From positions 1 through 28,835 of IMG/VR virus record IMGVR_UViG_3300042503_000717: 28,835 nt of DNA, one strand, 5' to 3'. The translations under genes and the position numbers were made by a program. Within the stretch, counting starts at the first letter, position 1. Each line of letters opens with the position of its first letter. The stretch comes from a virus. Of the stretch, positions 6,368 to 12,363 are shown one piece after another. A model generated the notes under the pieces. That model was not told where the DNA came from. It ran no database searches and saw only the letters and a program-made list of their open reading frames with translations.

Positions 6368-7150
6368 ATGTGGCTAAGACCAAAAACAAGAATGGATTAC
6401 TGGAGTTGTTCTAGGTTTGCCGATTTGATTCGCGGAGTAAAGAAACCATTTGCTTTAGAGTGGGGGAAGTGGGACAAGTGGAAAAAAGAACAACAAAAGA
6501 AAAGTCCAATTAGGTTTTGGTTAGCAGAAACAGGTCTTTCAAAACTTCAGGATTTTGTAATGTTTCCATTTGACATTTACGATGAGATCAGATACTATGT
6601 GAGGAATCGCTGGATAGATAAAACTCATTATCTAAAAACCGGATTAAAGCCGGGATATTACTATGAGTTTGACTATAGAATTCTTCATGGATTATTCAAT
6701 GAACTCGTAGATTTTGTAGAGATTGAATACGCACACTTGATGAAGTGGTCACTAAGAGAAGATGCTAAAAACTATAAATTCAAACATGGTCGGTCAGCGG
6801 AAGCTGGATTAGCTTATATGGATTGGTCTTGTAATCTTAAATATGATGAAAATTGGGGTGTAGACAAGAAAGATAAAAAATACGGGAAGCCAACAGATCA
6901 AGCAATTACGTCTCAACAAATTAAAAATCTATACCTATGGTGGAAAGATCGCCCTAATAGACCAGACCCTAAGAAAGTTATTGGTTTAGATTGGGATAAT
7001 AAAAAAGAAGACAATCTATTTGCTGGCAAAATATCAAAAAAAGAATTATTAGAATTTAGAAAGATAGCAAAGATTGAAGCTGAATATGAAAAAGAAGATA
7101 CAGACAAACTCATTGAGTTAATCAAAATAAGAGCAGAGCTATGGTCATGA
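6368..7150 (+). CDS. conserved phage hypothetical protein, 260 aa
   Basis: Largest protein in the left part of the window. It contains WSCSRFADLIRGVKKP (about residues 12-27), a middle FNELVDFVEIEYAHL, and EAGLAYMDW, with many Trp, Lys and charged residues and a helical C-terminus. I recall the W-CSRFADW--G--KP and ELVDFVE-E-A motifs from large phage proteins of unknown function. No catalytic motif is evident. Start at ATG 6368 follows the miniprotein stop; the reading frame stays open upstream to 6251, but that would overlap it entirely. Ends with ATGA into the next gene. Confidence 0.84.
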   Translation: MWLRPKTRMDYWSCSRFADLIRGVKKPFALEWGKWDKWKKEQQKKSPIRFWLAETGLSKLQDFVMFPFDIYDEIRYYVRNRWIDKTHYLKTGLKPGYYYEFDYRILHGLFNELVDFVEIEYAHLMKWSLREDAKNYKFKHGRSAEAGLAYMDWSCNLKYDENWGVDKKDKKYGKPTDQAITSQQIKNLYLWWKDRPNRPDPKKVIGLDWDNKKEDNLFAGKISKKELLEFRKIAKIEAEYEKEDTDKLIELIKIRAELWS

Positions 7151-7353
7151 AAAATAAAATATCCGATCCGCTATTTGATATAGATACTTATATCAATAAA
7201 CTAGAACGAACAATAGAGTTTCAGCAACACACTATTAACTCTTTAAAAACAGAGATTAGAACTCAAAGAAAAGAAATAGGAGCTTTACGAGAAGAACGTA
7301 AACGTTTCCTGCAAGATGATAATCCACCAAACTTTGATTATGATCTAAAATGA
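7147..7353 (+). CDS. coiled-coil hypothetical protein, 68 aa
   Basis: About residues 17-55 form a charged heptad-like helix (LERTIEFQQHTINSLKTEI, then RKEIGALREERKRFL), typical of a coiled-coil oligomeriser. The tail is acidic and probably disordered. Start chosen at 7147 (ATGA overlap with the preceding stop); ATG 7141 two codons earlier is possible. Its own stop overlaps the next ATG. Confidence 0.76.
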   Translation: MKNKISDPLFDIDTYINKLERTIEFQQHTINSLKTEIRTQRKEIGALREERKRFLQDDNPPNFDYDLK

Positions 7354-7691
7354 TAGAAGAGTACGAAAATTGGGAAGATAGTATACGACACACGTTTATA
7401 GAAATGGCAAACCACATGAATAAAAATGCTAATCCGCTAGATTCTATTATTGATTATGCTTGGTCATCTGGTGCTGATTTATTCTTTGTGAACAATGCCA
7501 AGGATGAACTAAGGAAACTGCGAGAAGAAGTCGATAATCTACATAGGCAGCTTGACAAGCCAGTTGCATGGGCTAGAATAAACAAACGTGGCGACCTGTA
7601 TGACCCTAGACTTTGTTTAAATCCATACATTAACACGCAAGAGGTAGTTCCACTTTATGCATATAGAAAAGGACATCACAATGAAACTTGA
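7350..7691 (+). CDS. conserved phage hypothetical protein, 113 aa
   Basis: A short coiled-coil (AKDELRKLREEVDNLHRQLD, about residues 49-68) leads into KPVAWARINKRGDLYDPRL and VVPLYAY. The last part (WARIN-RGDLYD-RL-NPY---VPLY) recurs at the ends of many phage proteins of unknown function, where it is attached to a helical stalk. Starts within the preceding stop (ATGA) and overlaps the next start at 7681. Confidence 0.83.
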   Translation: MIEEYENWEDSIRHTFIEMANHMNKNANPLDSIIDYAWSSGADLFFVNNAKDELRKLREEVDNLHRQLDKPVAWARINKRGDLYDPRLCLNPYINTQEVVPLYAYRKGHHNET

Positions 7692-7887
7692 AGTATATAA
7701 TATTGGCAGTAAGGTTAAGTTGACAGAAGACGTTGAGGGCAGTATAATTGGTATTGCCATAAATGGCGAAAACAATATAACTTATGAATGCGGATGGTGG
7801 AATGGTCGATCTTACGATACACGGTGGTTTCATGCTAGTGAAATTGAAGTCATTACAGCTAAAAAAACTAAAATAGGATTTGTGTGA
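7681..7887 (+). CDS. small SH3/KOW-like hypothetical protein, 68 aa
   Basis: Begins MKLEVYNIGSKVKLTEDVEG and continues IIGIAINGENNITYECGWWNG, then WFHASEIEVI. The pattern (G-KV-L------G-I--I-----I-Y-V-W--G----W----EIE) is that of small barrel proteins often found in phage operons. The start at 7681 overlaps the upstream stop region. It ends seven bases before tRNA-Arg. Confidence 0.8.
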   Translation: MKLEVYNIGSKVKLTEDVEGSIIGIAINGENNITYECGWWNGRSYDTRWFHASEIEVITAKKTKIGFV

Positions 7888-7894
7888 TTGATAT

Positions 7895-7968
7895 GCTCGC
7901 GTAGCTCAATTGGATAGAGCAAGCGGTTTCTACCCGCTAGGTTGGGGGTTCGACTCCCTCCGCGAGTA
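7895..7968 (+). tRNA. tRNA-Arg (anticodon TCT)
   Basis: Acceptor GCTCGCG pairs with CGCGAGT (one G-T end pair). D arm AGCTC...GAGC, anticodon stem AGCGG/CCGCT with loop TTTCTAC giving anticodon TCT, and T loop TTCGACT. Reads AGA, a frequent arginine codon in these AT-rich genes. CCA is not encoded. Confidence 0.95.
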
Positions 7969-7987
7969 TTTAGATTGGAATAAGTAT

Positions 7988-8290
7988 ATGTTTGAACCAG
8001 AGTGGATGGAATATTTTCAAAGAGAAGCACCGTTCTCATATTACTGTATTTTATTTTTACAGTTTTTGTTAACAGTGTTATCTTATTTTTCCTATGTTGT
8101 ATTATTAATTGTTATTGCTGTTCCTATATTTATGATTTATTCTGGTACTAAAGCGATTAAAATTAAATTTATAGAAGACAAGCATCATAAGAAATTAAGA
8201 AAAGAACACGAAAAACAAAAAAACAACGATCAGCAAATTTATTTAGACAGACTAAGTAAAAATCTTAAAAAAAAGAAAAAACACCAATGA
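7988..8290 (+). CDS. membrane protein, 100 aa
   Basis: A short polar N-terminus (MFEPEWMEYFQREAPF) is followed by one or two hydrophobic segments (YYCILFLQFLLTVLSYFSY and VVLLIVIAVPIFMIYSG) and a long, very basic C-terminal tail (KKHQ end), consistent with an inner-membrane protein with a cytoplasmic tail. ATG 7988 lies 19 bases after tRNA-Arg. An in-frame ATG at 7910 lies inside the tRNA and is rejected. Function unknown. Confidence 0.8.
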   Translation: MFEPEWMEYFQREAPFSYYCILFLQFLLTVLSYFSYVVLLIVIAVPIFMIYSGTKAIKIKFIEDKHHKKLRKEHEKQKNNDQQIYLDRLSKNLKKKKKHQ

Positions 8291-8469
8291 AAATTATAAC
8301 ACTGATAATTATCATAGGATTGTGTACTCTTACAGGATGTAATAAAACAAAGTGTACTTGCGGATGTGTCCAGTGTGGACTTGAATGCTACAATAAATGT
8401 GAAGACAACAGATGTTATCCCGGCGTACAGTGTTGCGATAAATGTATTTGTAGATTTTTATCTAAGTGA
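8287..8469 (+). CDS. cysteine-rich lipoprotein, 60 aa
   Basis: The N-terminus MKIITLIIIIGLCTLTGC is a lipoprotein signal with lipobox LTGC; Cys18 would carry the lipid. The remaining 43 residues hold 12 cysteines (including Cys18) in CxC, CxxC and CC spacings (CTCGCVQCGLEC; VQCCDKCICRF). Such density suggests a disulfide-knotted or metal-binding mature peptide on the outside of the inner membrane or in the outer membrane. No family recognised. Starts in an ATGA overlap with the membrane protein gene. Confidence 0.82.
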   Translation: MKIITLIIIIGLCTLTGCNKTKCTCGCVQCGLECYNKCEDNRCYPGVQCCDKCICRFLSK

Positions 8470-8474
8470 ATAAT

Positions 8475-8750
8475 ATGAAGATACACGAATACGAATATGA
8501 TTTAGTCCGAACATGCTTTGCTTGCCCAGAGCAATACGATGTTTATGATAAGAACAATAATAAGGTTGGGTATCTAAGGCTCAGGCATGGAAAATTCAGA
8601 GCAGATTACCCAGACTGTGGTGGAGAGACTGTATATGAATCATCTCCAGATGGAGATGGTATGTTTACAGATTACGAAAGAATGTACGAACTAACTAAAG
8701 CTTTAGAGTCTATTCATGCTAAATTAGTGATAGACAATAAAATATTTTAA
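8475..8750 (+). CDS. hypothetical protein, 91 aa
   Basis: Contains CFACPEQYDVYDKNNNKVGYLRLRHGKF (described in pieces: CFACPEQYDVYD then GYLRLRHGKFRADYP), a pattern seen in phage proteins of unknown function in which a strand-rich domain ends in a helix. Start set at ATG 8475; a GTG at 8466 would make a four-base overlap and three more residues. No zinc site beyond the single CxxC. Confidence 0.76.
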   Translation: MKIHEYEYDLVRTCFACPEQYDVYDKNNNKVGYLRLRHGKFRADYPDCGGETVYESSPDGDGMFTDYERMYELTKALESIHAKLVIDNKIF

Positions 8751-8765
8751 TTCATGAGGACTTAA

Positions 8766-8918
8766 ATGGATAAAAAAATTATACTATGTTTGTTTCTATT
8801 TTGTTTAGGAACTTTTCTAACTTGTTATTACAGTAGTATTGCTACGTTTTTAGGAGTATTTGCTTTGCTTTGGGCAAACAATATCTCTTTTTCTGATCAA
8901 TTAAAGAAAGGTAAATAA
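8766..8918 (+). CDS. small membrane protein, 50 aa
   Basis: Opens MDKKIILCLFLFCLGTFL and then CYYSSIATFLGVFALLWAN, giving two hydrophobic segments separated by a short turn, and ends in a basic DQLKKGK tail. GAGG lies upstream, and it fills the gap between neighbouring genes, ending two bases before the next ATG. Probably a two-helix membrane hairpin; function unknown. Confidence 0.65.
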   Translation: MDKKIILCLFLFCLGTFLTCYYSSIATFLGVFALLWANNISFSDQLKKGK

Positions 8919-8920
8919 TT

Positions 8921-9178
8921 ATGTATCACGTTAAAACTGTAGATGATCTGAGAAACATTGGATATAAAGTAAGAGTAAGGCATTACAGGAACTTGGACAA
9001 GTTTAACAACATACTACCAAGGGGTGGTAAGACCGTTGTAAGCATCACTGACGAACATGGGCATACCGTAGAGGGTCTATCTAGATGCTCTAGCGAGGAT
9101 GGCTTTAATAAGAAAATAGGCGTTGCTATCGCTATTGGAAGAGCTTTGAAAAACGAAGAAAGTTATGTAAATAGGTAA
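8921..9178 (+). CDS. conserved phage hypothetical protein, 85 aa
   Basis: Opens MYHVKTVDDLRNIGYKVRVRHYR and continues GGKTVVSITDEHGHTVEGLSRCS, then a C-terminal helix (KKIGVAIAIGRALK). A V-V-H-R pattern before a G---T-V-I and an A-GRAL helix is familiar from small phage proteins that may bind nucleic acid, but I cannot assign a function. AAAGG precedes the start. The last gene before a 149-base gap. Confidence 0.82.
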   Translation: MYHVKTVDDLRNIGYKVRVRHYRNLDKFNNILPRGGKTVVSITDEHGHTVEGLSRCSSEDGFNKKIGVAIAIGRALKNEESYVNR

Positions 9179-9327
9179 TGTTTTTTGTTTGTTGAAGACC
9201 TATAATATATTGGGCGGGCGTGATGCAAGCCCACATTGAAAGTCACTGAGGACAATCGCCACTTTCTTTTTACAAGGGGCGAATGTAATCATAGGCGAAG
9301 TTTTACTTTACCCTATGGAGGTGATTT
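9179..9327 (+). promoter_or_regulatory. intergenic leader: possible promoter, hairpins and strong ribosome site
   Basis: No gene fits this 149-base gap. It holds a TATAAT (9201-9206) without a good -35. A GC-rich hairpin follows (TGGGC 9211-9215 with GCCCA 9229-9233), and then GAAAGT (9238-9243) pairs with ACTTTC (9261-9266) with five T after it, shaped like a weak terminator or attenuator. CATAGG (9289-9294) can pair with CCTATG (9311-9316) just before the full-length ribosome site GGAGGTGAT. A structured leader is likely; its role is unknown. Confidence 0.45.
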
Positions 9328-9570
9328 ATGAGTTGCTTTTTTGTTGATCGTATTGATTCCTGTAATCGTGAAGATATACAACAAAAGTATATACAAGCGA
9401 TTATAGCTCATATGGATTTTATGGAAATTAGGGAAGCTCTACGTGAATATCTAACTAGAGAAAAAAATAGATATACACACAAGCATCTCTATAGAGAAAT
9501 TAAGAATCAAAATCCAGAAATCCTAAGAGAAATGTTTCAAGACGATTACGTAGACACTCTCACATATTAA
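9328..9570 (+). CDS. tandem paralog 1, hypothetical protein, 80 aa
   Basis: Helical protein whose core (KYIQAIIAHMDFMEIREALREY, here given in two parts: KYIQAIIAHMD and EIREALREYLTREKNRY) matches the next gene product (RYVDYIVSHMD; LESLKDYIYREKFNY). The pattern Y-----I--HMD---E-L--Y--REK--Y continues to PEIL in both. A perfect ribosome site GGAGGTGAT precedes it, unusual in this window, so it is probably strongly translated. Function unknown; possibly a small regulator that acts through helix packing. Confidence 0.82.
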   Translation: MSCFFVDRIDSCNREDIQQKYIQAIIAHMDFMEIREALREYLTREKNRYTHKHLYREIKNQNPEILREMFQDDYVDTLTY

Positions 9571-9585
9571 GAACTAGGTGATATC

Positions 9586-9834
9586 ATGAAAAACTTAAAA
9601 GTTACAATTGATAATAAAGCTTATCTATCTAGGAGATATGTAGACTATATAGTTTCACATATGGACGAAATAGATATGCTTGAAAGTTTGAAAGACTACA
9701 TTTACAGAGAAAAATTTAACTATCCAAATGCCACACTTGAGGTTGAGATCGGAAGGCACTGTCCAGAGCTTTTACAAGATCACACAACTGAAGAGCTAGT
9801 TGGTAAAGGAGGAGAATATGCAAAAGCAATTTAA
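9586..9834 (+). CDS. tandem paralog 2, hypothetical protein, 82 aa
   Basis: Paralog of the preceding gene: shared core Y---I-SHMDEID/E-L--Y--REK--YP----EI---PELL. It differs at both ends (N-terminal MKNLKVTIDNKAYL and C-terminal TEELVGKGGEYAKAI). AGGTGAT lies upstream of ATG 9586. The end overlaps the next gene by 17 bases. Likely a tandem duplication that has since diverged. Confidence 0.82.
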   Translation: MKNLKVTIDNKAYLSRRYVDYIVSHMDEIDMLESLKDYIYREKFNYPNATLEVEIGRHCPELLQDHTTEELVGKGGEYAKAI

Positions 9835-10060
9835 AAGAATCATATCTTTCGAAGTCGAGGGAGAGATATACGACAATGAAACTAAACCAGAAGACATATT
9901 GAAGAACTATGAATGGAACTTCAAGGACTATAATGATGGAAAAGATAAGTGCTTTTTAGTATTTGAGCATAAAGATAGCAGGGGCAAAATCACCAAAATG
10001 ACCAAGCTATCTAAAATAAATAAAGCCAAAAAACCAGACACTGAATACTTTATAGTTTAA
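9818..10060 (+). CDS. hypothetical protein, 80 aa
   Basis: Basic beta-rich protein (RIISFEVEGEIYDNE; KCFLVFEHKDSRGKI) with no recognised family. ATG 9818 is preceded by a strong GGAGGAG site that lies within the end of the upstream gene; an upstream in-frame ATG at 9800 has none. Confidence 0.75.
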   Translation: MQKQFKRIISFEVEGEIYDNETKPEDILKNYEWNFKDYNDGKDKCFLVFEHKDSRGKITKMTKLSKINKAKKPDTEYFIV

Positions 10061-10071
10061 AGAGGTGACTT

Positions 10072-10188
10072 ATGACTACTATACCTTTGATTTATTGGAT
10101 TGGTGGAGCGGTGACACTTTTAACATTAGTGTCTTTGTTTTACTTGTACTCACATAATTTCTTTTTCTGTAAAAATACTAAATTGTAA
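10072..10188 (+). CDS. 38-aa membrane miniprotein
   Basis: Frame opening MTTIPLIYWIGGAVTLLTLV, then SLFYLYSHNFFFCKN. About residues 4-27 are one hydrophobic helix. AGAGGTGACT lies just upstream of ATG 10072, close to the ribosome sites of its neighbours, which supports translation. Probably single-pass in the inner membrane. Function unknown. Confidence 0.62.
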   Translation: MTTIPLIYWIGGAVTLLTLVSLFYLYSHNFFFCKNTKL

Positions 10189-10219
10189 GTAAACAATAGA
10201 TTTTCATTACCCCAATGCT

Positions 10220-10254
10220 ATGCCGTTAGGTTGGTTCTACTAGCCTAACGGCAT
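10220..10254 (+). terminator. 11-bp hairpin (terminator or RNA-processing site)
   Basis: ATGCCGTTAGG (10220-10230) pairs perfectly with CCTAACGGCAT (10244-10254) around a 13-base loop. The bases that follow are AT-rich but have no run of T, so it is not a textbook intrinsic terminator; it may stall polymerase, protect a 3' end or mark a cleavage site. Lies between the 38-aa gene and the thioredoxin gene. Confidence 0.55.
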
Positions 10255-10256
10255 TA

Positions 10257-10263
10257 GTGTATA
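10257..10263 (+). promoter_or_regulatory. candidate GTGTATA promoter-like element
   Basis: GTGTATA followed by TATTAAGGG lies just after the hairpin, 40 bases before the thioredoxin start. The same heptamer occurs in three other intergenic gaps (11039, 13575, 26975), each overlapping a TATAnT-like box. No -35 element is seen. Weak on its own. Confidence 0.3.
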
Positions 10264-10302
10264 TATTAAGGGATTAATATATTAGCCAAATAAGGGGGTT
10301 AT

Positions 10303-10647
10303 ATGAAAAATTCTAGCACAATAAGTGTACTCCTAATATCGTGTTTGATATCAATTTCTTCAGTCTTAGCATTTGACGCTCAATCAAAGAAAACATTGCT
10401 TATTTTTTCAGCAAAATGGTGCCATTATTGCAAAGTAGCACAAAAAGATCTATTAAATGATCGCAATTTATCAAAAATCATTAAGGATTACGATATCATA
10501 GAATTGGATTACGACGTTGACAAAGACGTTGTGCGGGGCTATAATATCAAAGTGGTGCCATCGTTTGTCATAATGCACCAAGGCAAAGAGCTTGGACGCA
10601 AGACGGGATACAATGGACCATCATCGCTGTATAATTTTCTCAAATAG
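10303..10647 (+). CDS. exported thioredoxin-like protein
   Basis: 114 residues: Sec signal peptide (about residues 1-23, ending SSVLAFD), then a thioredoxin fold with active site W39-C40-H41-Y42-C43 (WCHYC) and the cis-proline motif VVPSF (Pro86). The family catalyses thiol-disulfide exchange. The short, exported form suggests it acts on host envelope or phage exported proteins. The CHYC dipeptide is unlike cytoplasmic thioredoxin (CGPC) and DsbA (CPHC). It lies seven bases upstream of the tmRNA, so it may share its transcript. A GGGGG site sits upstream. Confidence in fold is high; substrate is unknown. Confidence 0.92.
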   Translation: MKNSSTISVLLISCLISISSVLAFDAQSKKTLLIFSAKWCHYCKVAQKDLLNDRNLSKIIKDYDIIELDYDVDKDVVRGYNIKVVPSFVIMHQGKELGRKTGYNGPSSLYNFLK

Positions 10648-10653
10648 AATAAC

Positions 10654-11011
10654 GGGGGCGAAAGGTATCGACAGGTAGACGTAGATATAAATGGCATCCA
10701 CTGGTTAATCGACCGGCCAGTATAAAAGTCGATTAAAATGTTAGTTGGCGAAGTTTCGACTCTCGCTCTCGCTGCCTGACCTAGTTAGGTACGAGCGTGG
10801 CGGTATGAGCCATGTTGCCCAATCATACTGATGTTGATAAGTCAACTGCGTCGATCCGGCAAAGAAATCGGGTAAAATCGCGGTAGACCGCGTGACTCCG
10901 CTAAGTGTGCGGATAGCATTGGTGATTGGTGAAAAATAATCACATAAGGATGTAGATGTTTATATTGGTGTATACTCTGGACGCGGCTTTCGAATGCCGC
11001 CGCCTCCACCA
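10654..11011 (+). ncRNA. ssrA: transfer-messenger RNA (tmRNA)
   Basis: Rescues stalled ribosomes: acts as tRNA-Ala and then as mRNA adding a degradation tag. The 5' end GGGGGCG pairs with CGCCTCC at the 3' end (one G-T pair), and CCA is encoded. The 5' GGTATCGACAGG element and the 3' T arm (stem GCGGC/GCCGC around TTCGAAT plus one extra T) are typical of tmRNA. The tag frame starts at GGC 10747 after a TTAGTT sequence and reads GEVSTLALAA then TGA, ending in the usual LALAA. The middle contains several paired segments expected of pseudoknots. It sits between an exported thioredoxin and an HNH gene, an unusual phage location. Confidence 0.95.
10747..10779 (+). other. tmRNA tag reading frame
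   Basis: Ten codons from GGC 10747 to the TGA at 10777-10779 give GEVSTLALAA. The hydrophobic C-terminus ALAA is what ClpXP and related proteases recognise. The resume codon is inferred from similarity of the preceding TTAGTT to the conserved pre-tag sequence. Confidence 0.85.
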
Positions 11012-11022
11012 TATTATCGTGC

Positions 11023-11058
11023 GCCTCCACAACTTTTTGTGTATAATGTAGTGGAGGC
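11023..11058 (+). promoter_or_regulatory. hairpin sequestering the HNH ribosome site, with TATAAT in its loop
   Basis: GCCTCCAC (11023-11030) pairs perfectly with GTGGAGGC (11051-11058) across a 20-base loop. The right arm contains GGAGG, the ribosome site of the HNH gene starting at 11065. The loop contains TATAAT (11042-11047). Long transcripts from upstream would fold and hide the site. A transcript starting about seven bases after the box would begin near 11054, lack the left arm and keep the site open. This resembles T4 I-TevI and lysozyme mRNA. Confidence 0.6.
11039..11047 (+). promoter_or_regulatory. candidate promoter -10 (GTGTATAAT)
   Basis: TATAAT (11042-11047) preceded by GTG. No convincing -35 lies 16-18 bases upstream. 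It is part of the shared GTGTATA element and sits in the loop of the hairpin described above. Confidence 0.4.
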
Positions 11059-11064
11059 AAAATT

Positions 11065-11598
11065 ATGAAAACAACAGAAATAACCTGTGCGGAATGTGGC
11101 ATAAAAAGCTCTAAAAGAAAAGCAGAAATAGATAGACAGATAAAAAAAGGAAAAACTGTTTTTTATTGCAGTATTAACTGTGCTTCTAAAAATTCATGTT
11201 CACACTTAGAAAAATATCACGGATTATACAATCAAAATTTAGTATCAAATAATAGATTAGATGAGTTTACATCGTTTAAATGGTATATCAAAGTCGTTCG
11301 GAAAAATTCAAAAAGTAGAAAGCACGAATATAATATTGACTGCAAGTATTTAAAAAAGTTATGGGAAGAACAAAATGGCACTTGTCCATTTACAAACAAA
11401 AAATTGATACTAAGAACTCATTCTAATAATGATATAACAAAATCCCCATACCAAGCGTCACTAGATAGAATAGATAACTCTATTGGATATATTGAAGGCA
11501 ATGTTAGATTTGTTGCTTTGATATATAACTATGCTAAGAATACATTTTCAGATCAAGAAGTCATAGATTTTTGTAAAACTGTGGCAAAGAATTTTTAA
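11065..11598 (+). CDS. HNH endonuclease
   Basis: 177 residues. N-terminal zinc-finger-like region with CAECG (about residue 8) and CSINC (about residue 35), then an HNH-type core: CPFTNKKL, ASLDRIDNSIGYIEGNVRF, and NYAKN. The family of phage HNH nucleases uses this SLDRID-----GY--GNV segment for metal-dependent DNA cleavage. It is likely free-standing and may be a homing endonuclease; it sits directly behind the tmRNA, whose 3' end is duplicated in front of it. Its ribosome site GGAGG is inside an 8-bp hairpin. Start ATG 11065. Confidence 0.9.
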   Translation: MKTTEITCAECGIKSSKRKAEIDRQIKKGKTVFYCSINCASKNSCSHLEKYHGLYNQNLVSNNRLDEFTSFKWYIKVVRKNSKSRKHEYNIDCKYLKKLWEEQNGTCPFTNKKLILRTHSNNDITKSPYQASLDRIDNSIGYIEGNVRFVALIYNYAKNTFSDQEVIDFCKTVAKNF

Positions 11599-11608
11599 GG
11601 TTGCAAAA

Positions 11609-11668
11609 CGGAATTGACGATACTACAATGTAGTCAGTCTATCCGTAAGGAAGTGTGATAGTTTTTTT
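11609..11668 (+). terminator. terminator-like imperfect hairpin followed by T run
   Basis: CGGA (11609-11612), GAC and ACTAC pair with GTAGT, GTC and TCCG (11642-11645), interrupted by small internal loops. Seven T (11662-11668) follow 16 bases later. The distance to the T run is longer than usual, so an imperfect terminator or an RNA-processing hairpin are both possible. It lies behind the HNH gene. Confidence 0.4.
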
Positions 11669-11685
11669 AACTAAGGAGAAGTTTT

Positions 11686-11901
11686 ATGAAGACTTTGTTT
11701 ACTTGTGTTGCTTTGTGTCTTTGTGTTTCAACCGCTAATGCTGGCGAGTGCGTGAATGGTAGCTGCAATCTTCGCAGCCGTACCGTTACCGTGGCCCGTG
11801 AGCTTATTAGCGTTCCAGTTGAGGTAACACGACGTACAGTAGAGGCTACACGAAACGTTGGTCGCCGCACGGTGGCTCGCGTTCGAAGCGTTGTTCGTTA
11901 A
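11686..11901 (+). CDS. exported small basic protein, 71 aa
   Basis: Signal peptide MKTLFTCVALCLCVSTANA (cut after ANA), then GECVNGSC and a mature part very rich in Arg and Val (about 13 Arg after the signal) with no acidic run. Codon use (CGT, CGC, GTG, GTT) is far more GC-rich than in neighbours. Good AAGGAG site. Could coat nucleic acid or bind an envelope component; the GECVNGSC motif looks like a small class of secreted proteins that I associate with Planctomycetes. No function assigned. Confidence 0.78.
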   Translation: MKTLFTCVALCLCVSTANAGECVNGSCNLRSRTVTVARELISVPVEVTRRTVEATRNVGRRTVARVRSVVR

Positions 11902-11927
11902 TTAAAACCACAATACGGGAAAAGCAA

Positions 11928-11973
11928 ATCCCCGATGCCTCTCAGCGATGCACACTTTCGGGGATCTTTTCTT
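11928..11973 (+). terminator. intrinsic terminator
   Basis: ATCCCCGA (11928-11935) pairs with TCGGGGAT (11958-11965) across a 22-base loop and is followed at once by CTTTTCTT. This is close to a textbook terminator and would end the transcript carrying the small basic exported protein gene. Confidence 0.72.
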
Positions 11974-11998
11974 GTAAATAATTTCAAGGAGGAAATTT

Positions 11999-12325
11999 AT
12001 GAAAACTTGCATTTTGACCGTTATGTTTGCTATTATATGTATGAGCGTTCATGCTGATGGCAACAAGTATTATTCTAAACCAAAGACTTACAGCTATACA
12101 AATCTATTGAGCAATTCAACAGCACAGGGTGTTGCTGAAATTCAAGCAAATAGAGGTAGCATGGGTCACTGTGGTGGAAATAATGGATACGAAGGGGTTG
12201 GATTTAGTAGTTCAAGTTCCGATGCTGCAATTAGGAATTGCTGCTATTGGGGGCAAAGAACTCCAATTGAGATCGGAGTTGCCCGTGGTCGGAATGGTTG
12301 GTATGCTTGTGTAAGGTATCGATAA
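11999..12325 (+). CDS. exported hypothetical protein, 108 aa
   Basis: Signal peptide MKTCILTVMFAIICMSVHA, then mature protein with AEIQANRGSMGHCGGNNGYEG and NCCYWGQR, plus a C-terminal RNGWYACVRYR. The pattern A-I-A--G-MGH-GG--GYEG and a central NCC--G is one I associate with small exported proteins in Planctomycetes; function unknown. Strong AAGGAGG site. The gene follows a terminator, so it probably has its own promoter or read-through from upstream. Confidence 0.8.
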   Translation: MKTCILTVMFAIICMSVHADGNKYYSKPKTYSYTNLLSNSTAQGVAEIQANRGSMGHCGGNNGYEGVGFSSSSSDAAIRNCCYWGQRTPIEIGVARGRNGWYACVRYR

Positions 12326-12363
12326 ATCATAATTAAGTATTAACAACTAAAGAACATAACTCT

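Noticed and set aside
7910-7987. Extension of the membrane protein start to 7910
   Set aside because: The extra codons lie inside tRNA-Arg; ATG 7988 is just after it and gives a normal N-terminus.
9261-9271. ACTTTCTTTTT as a full terminator
   Set aside because: The stem is only six pairs with a 17-base loop, so I report it as part of a leader rather than as a terminator.
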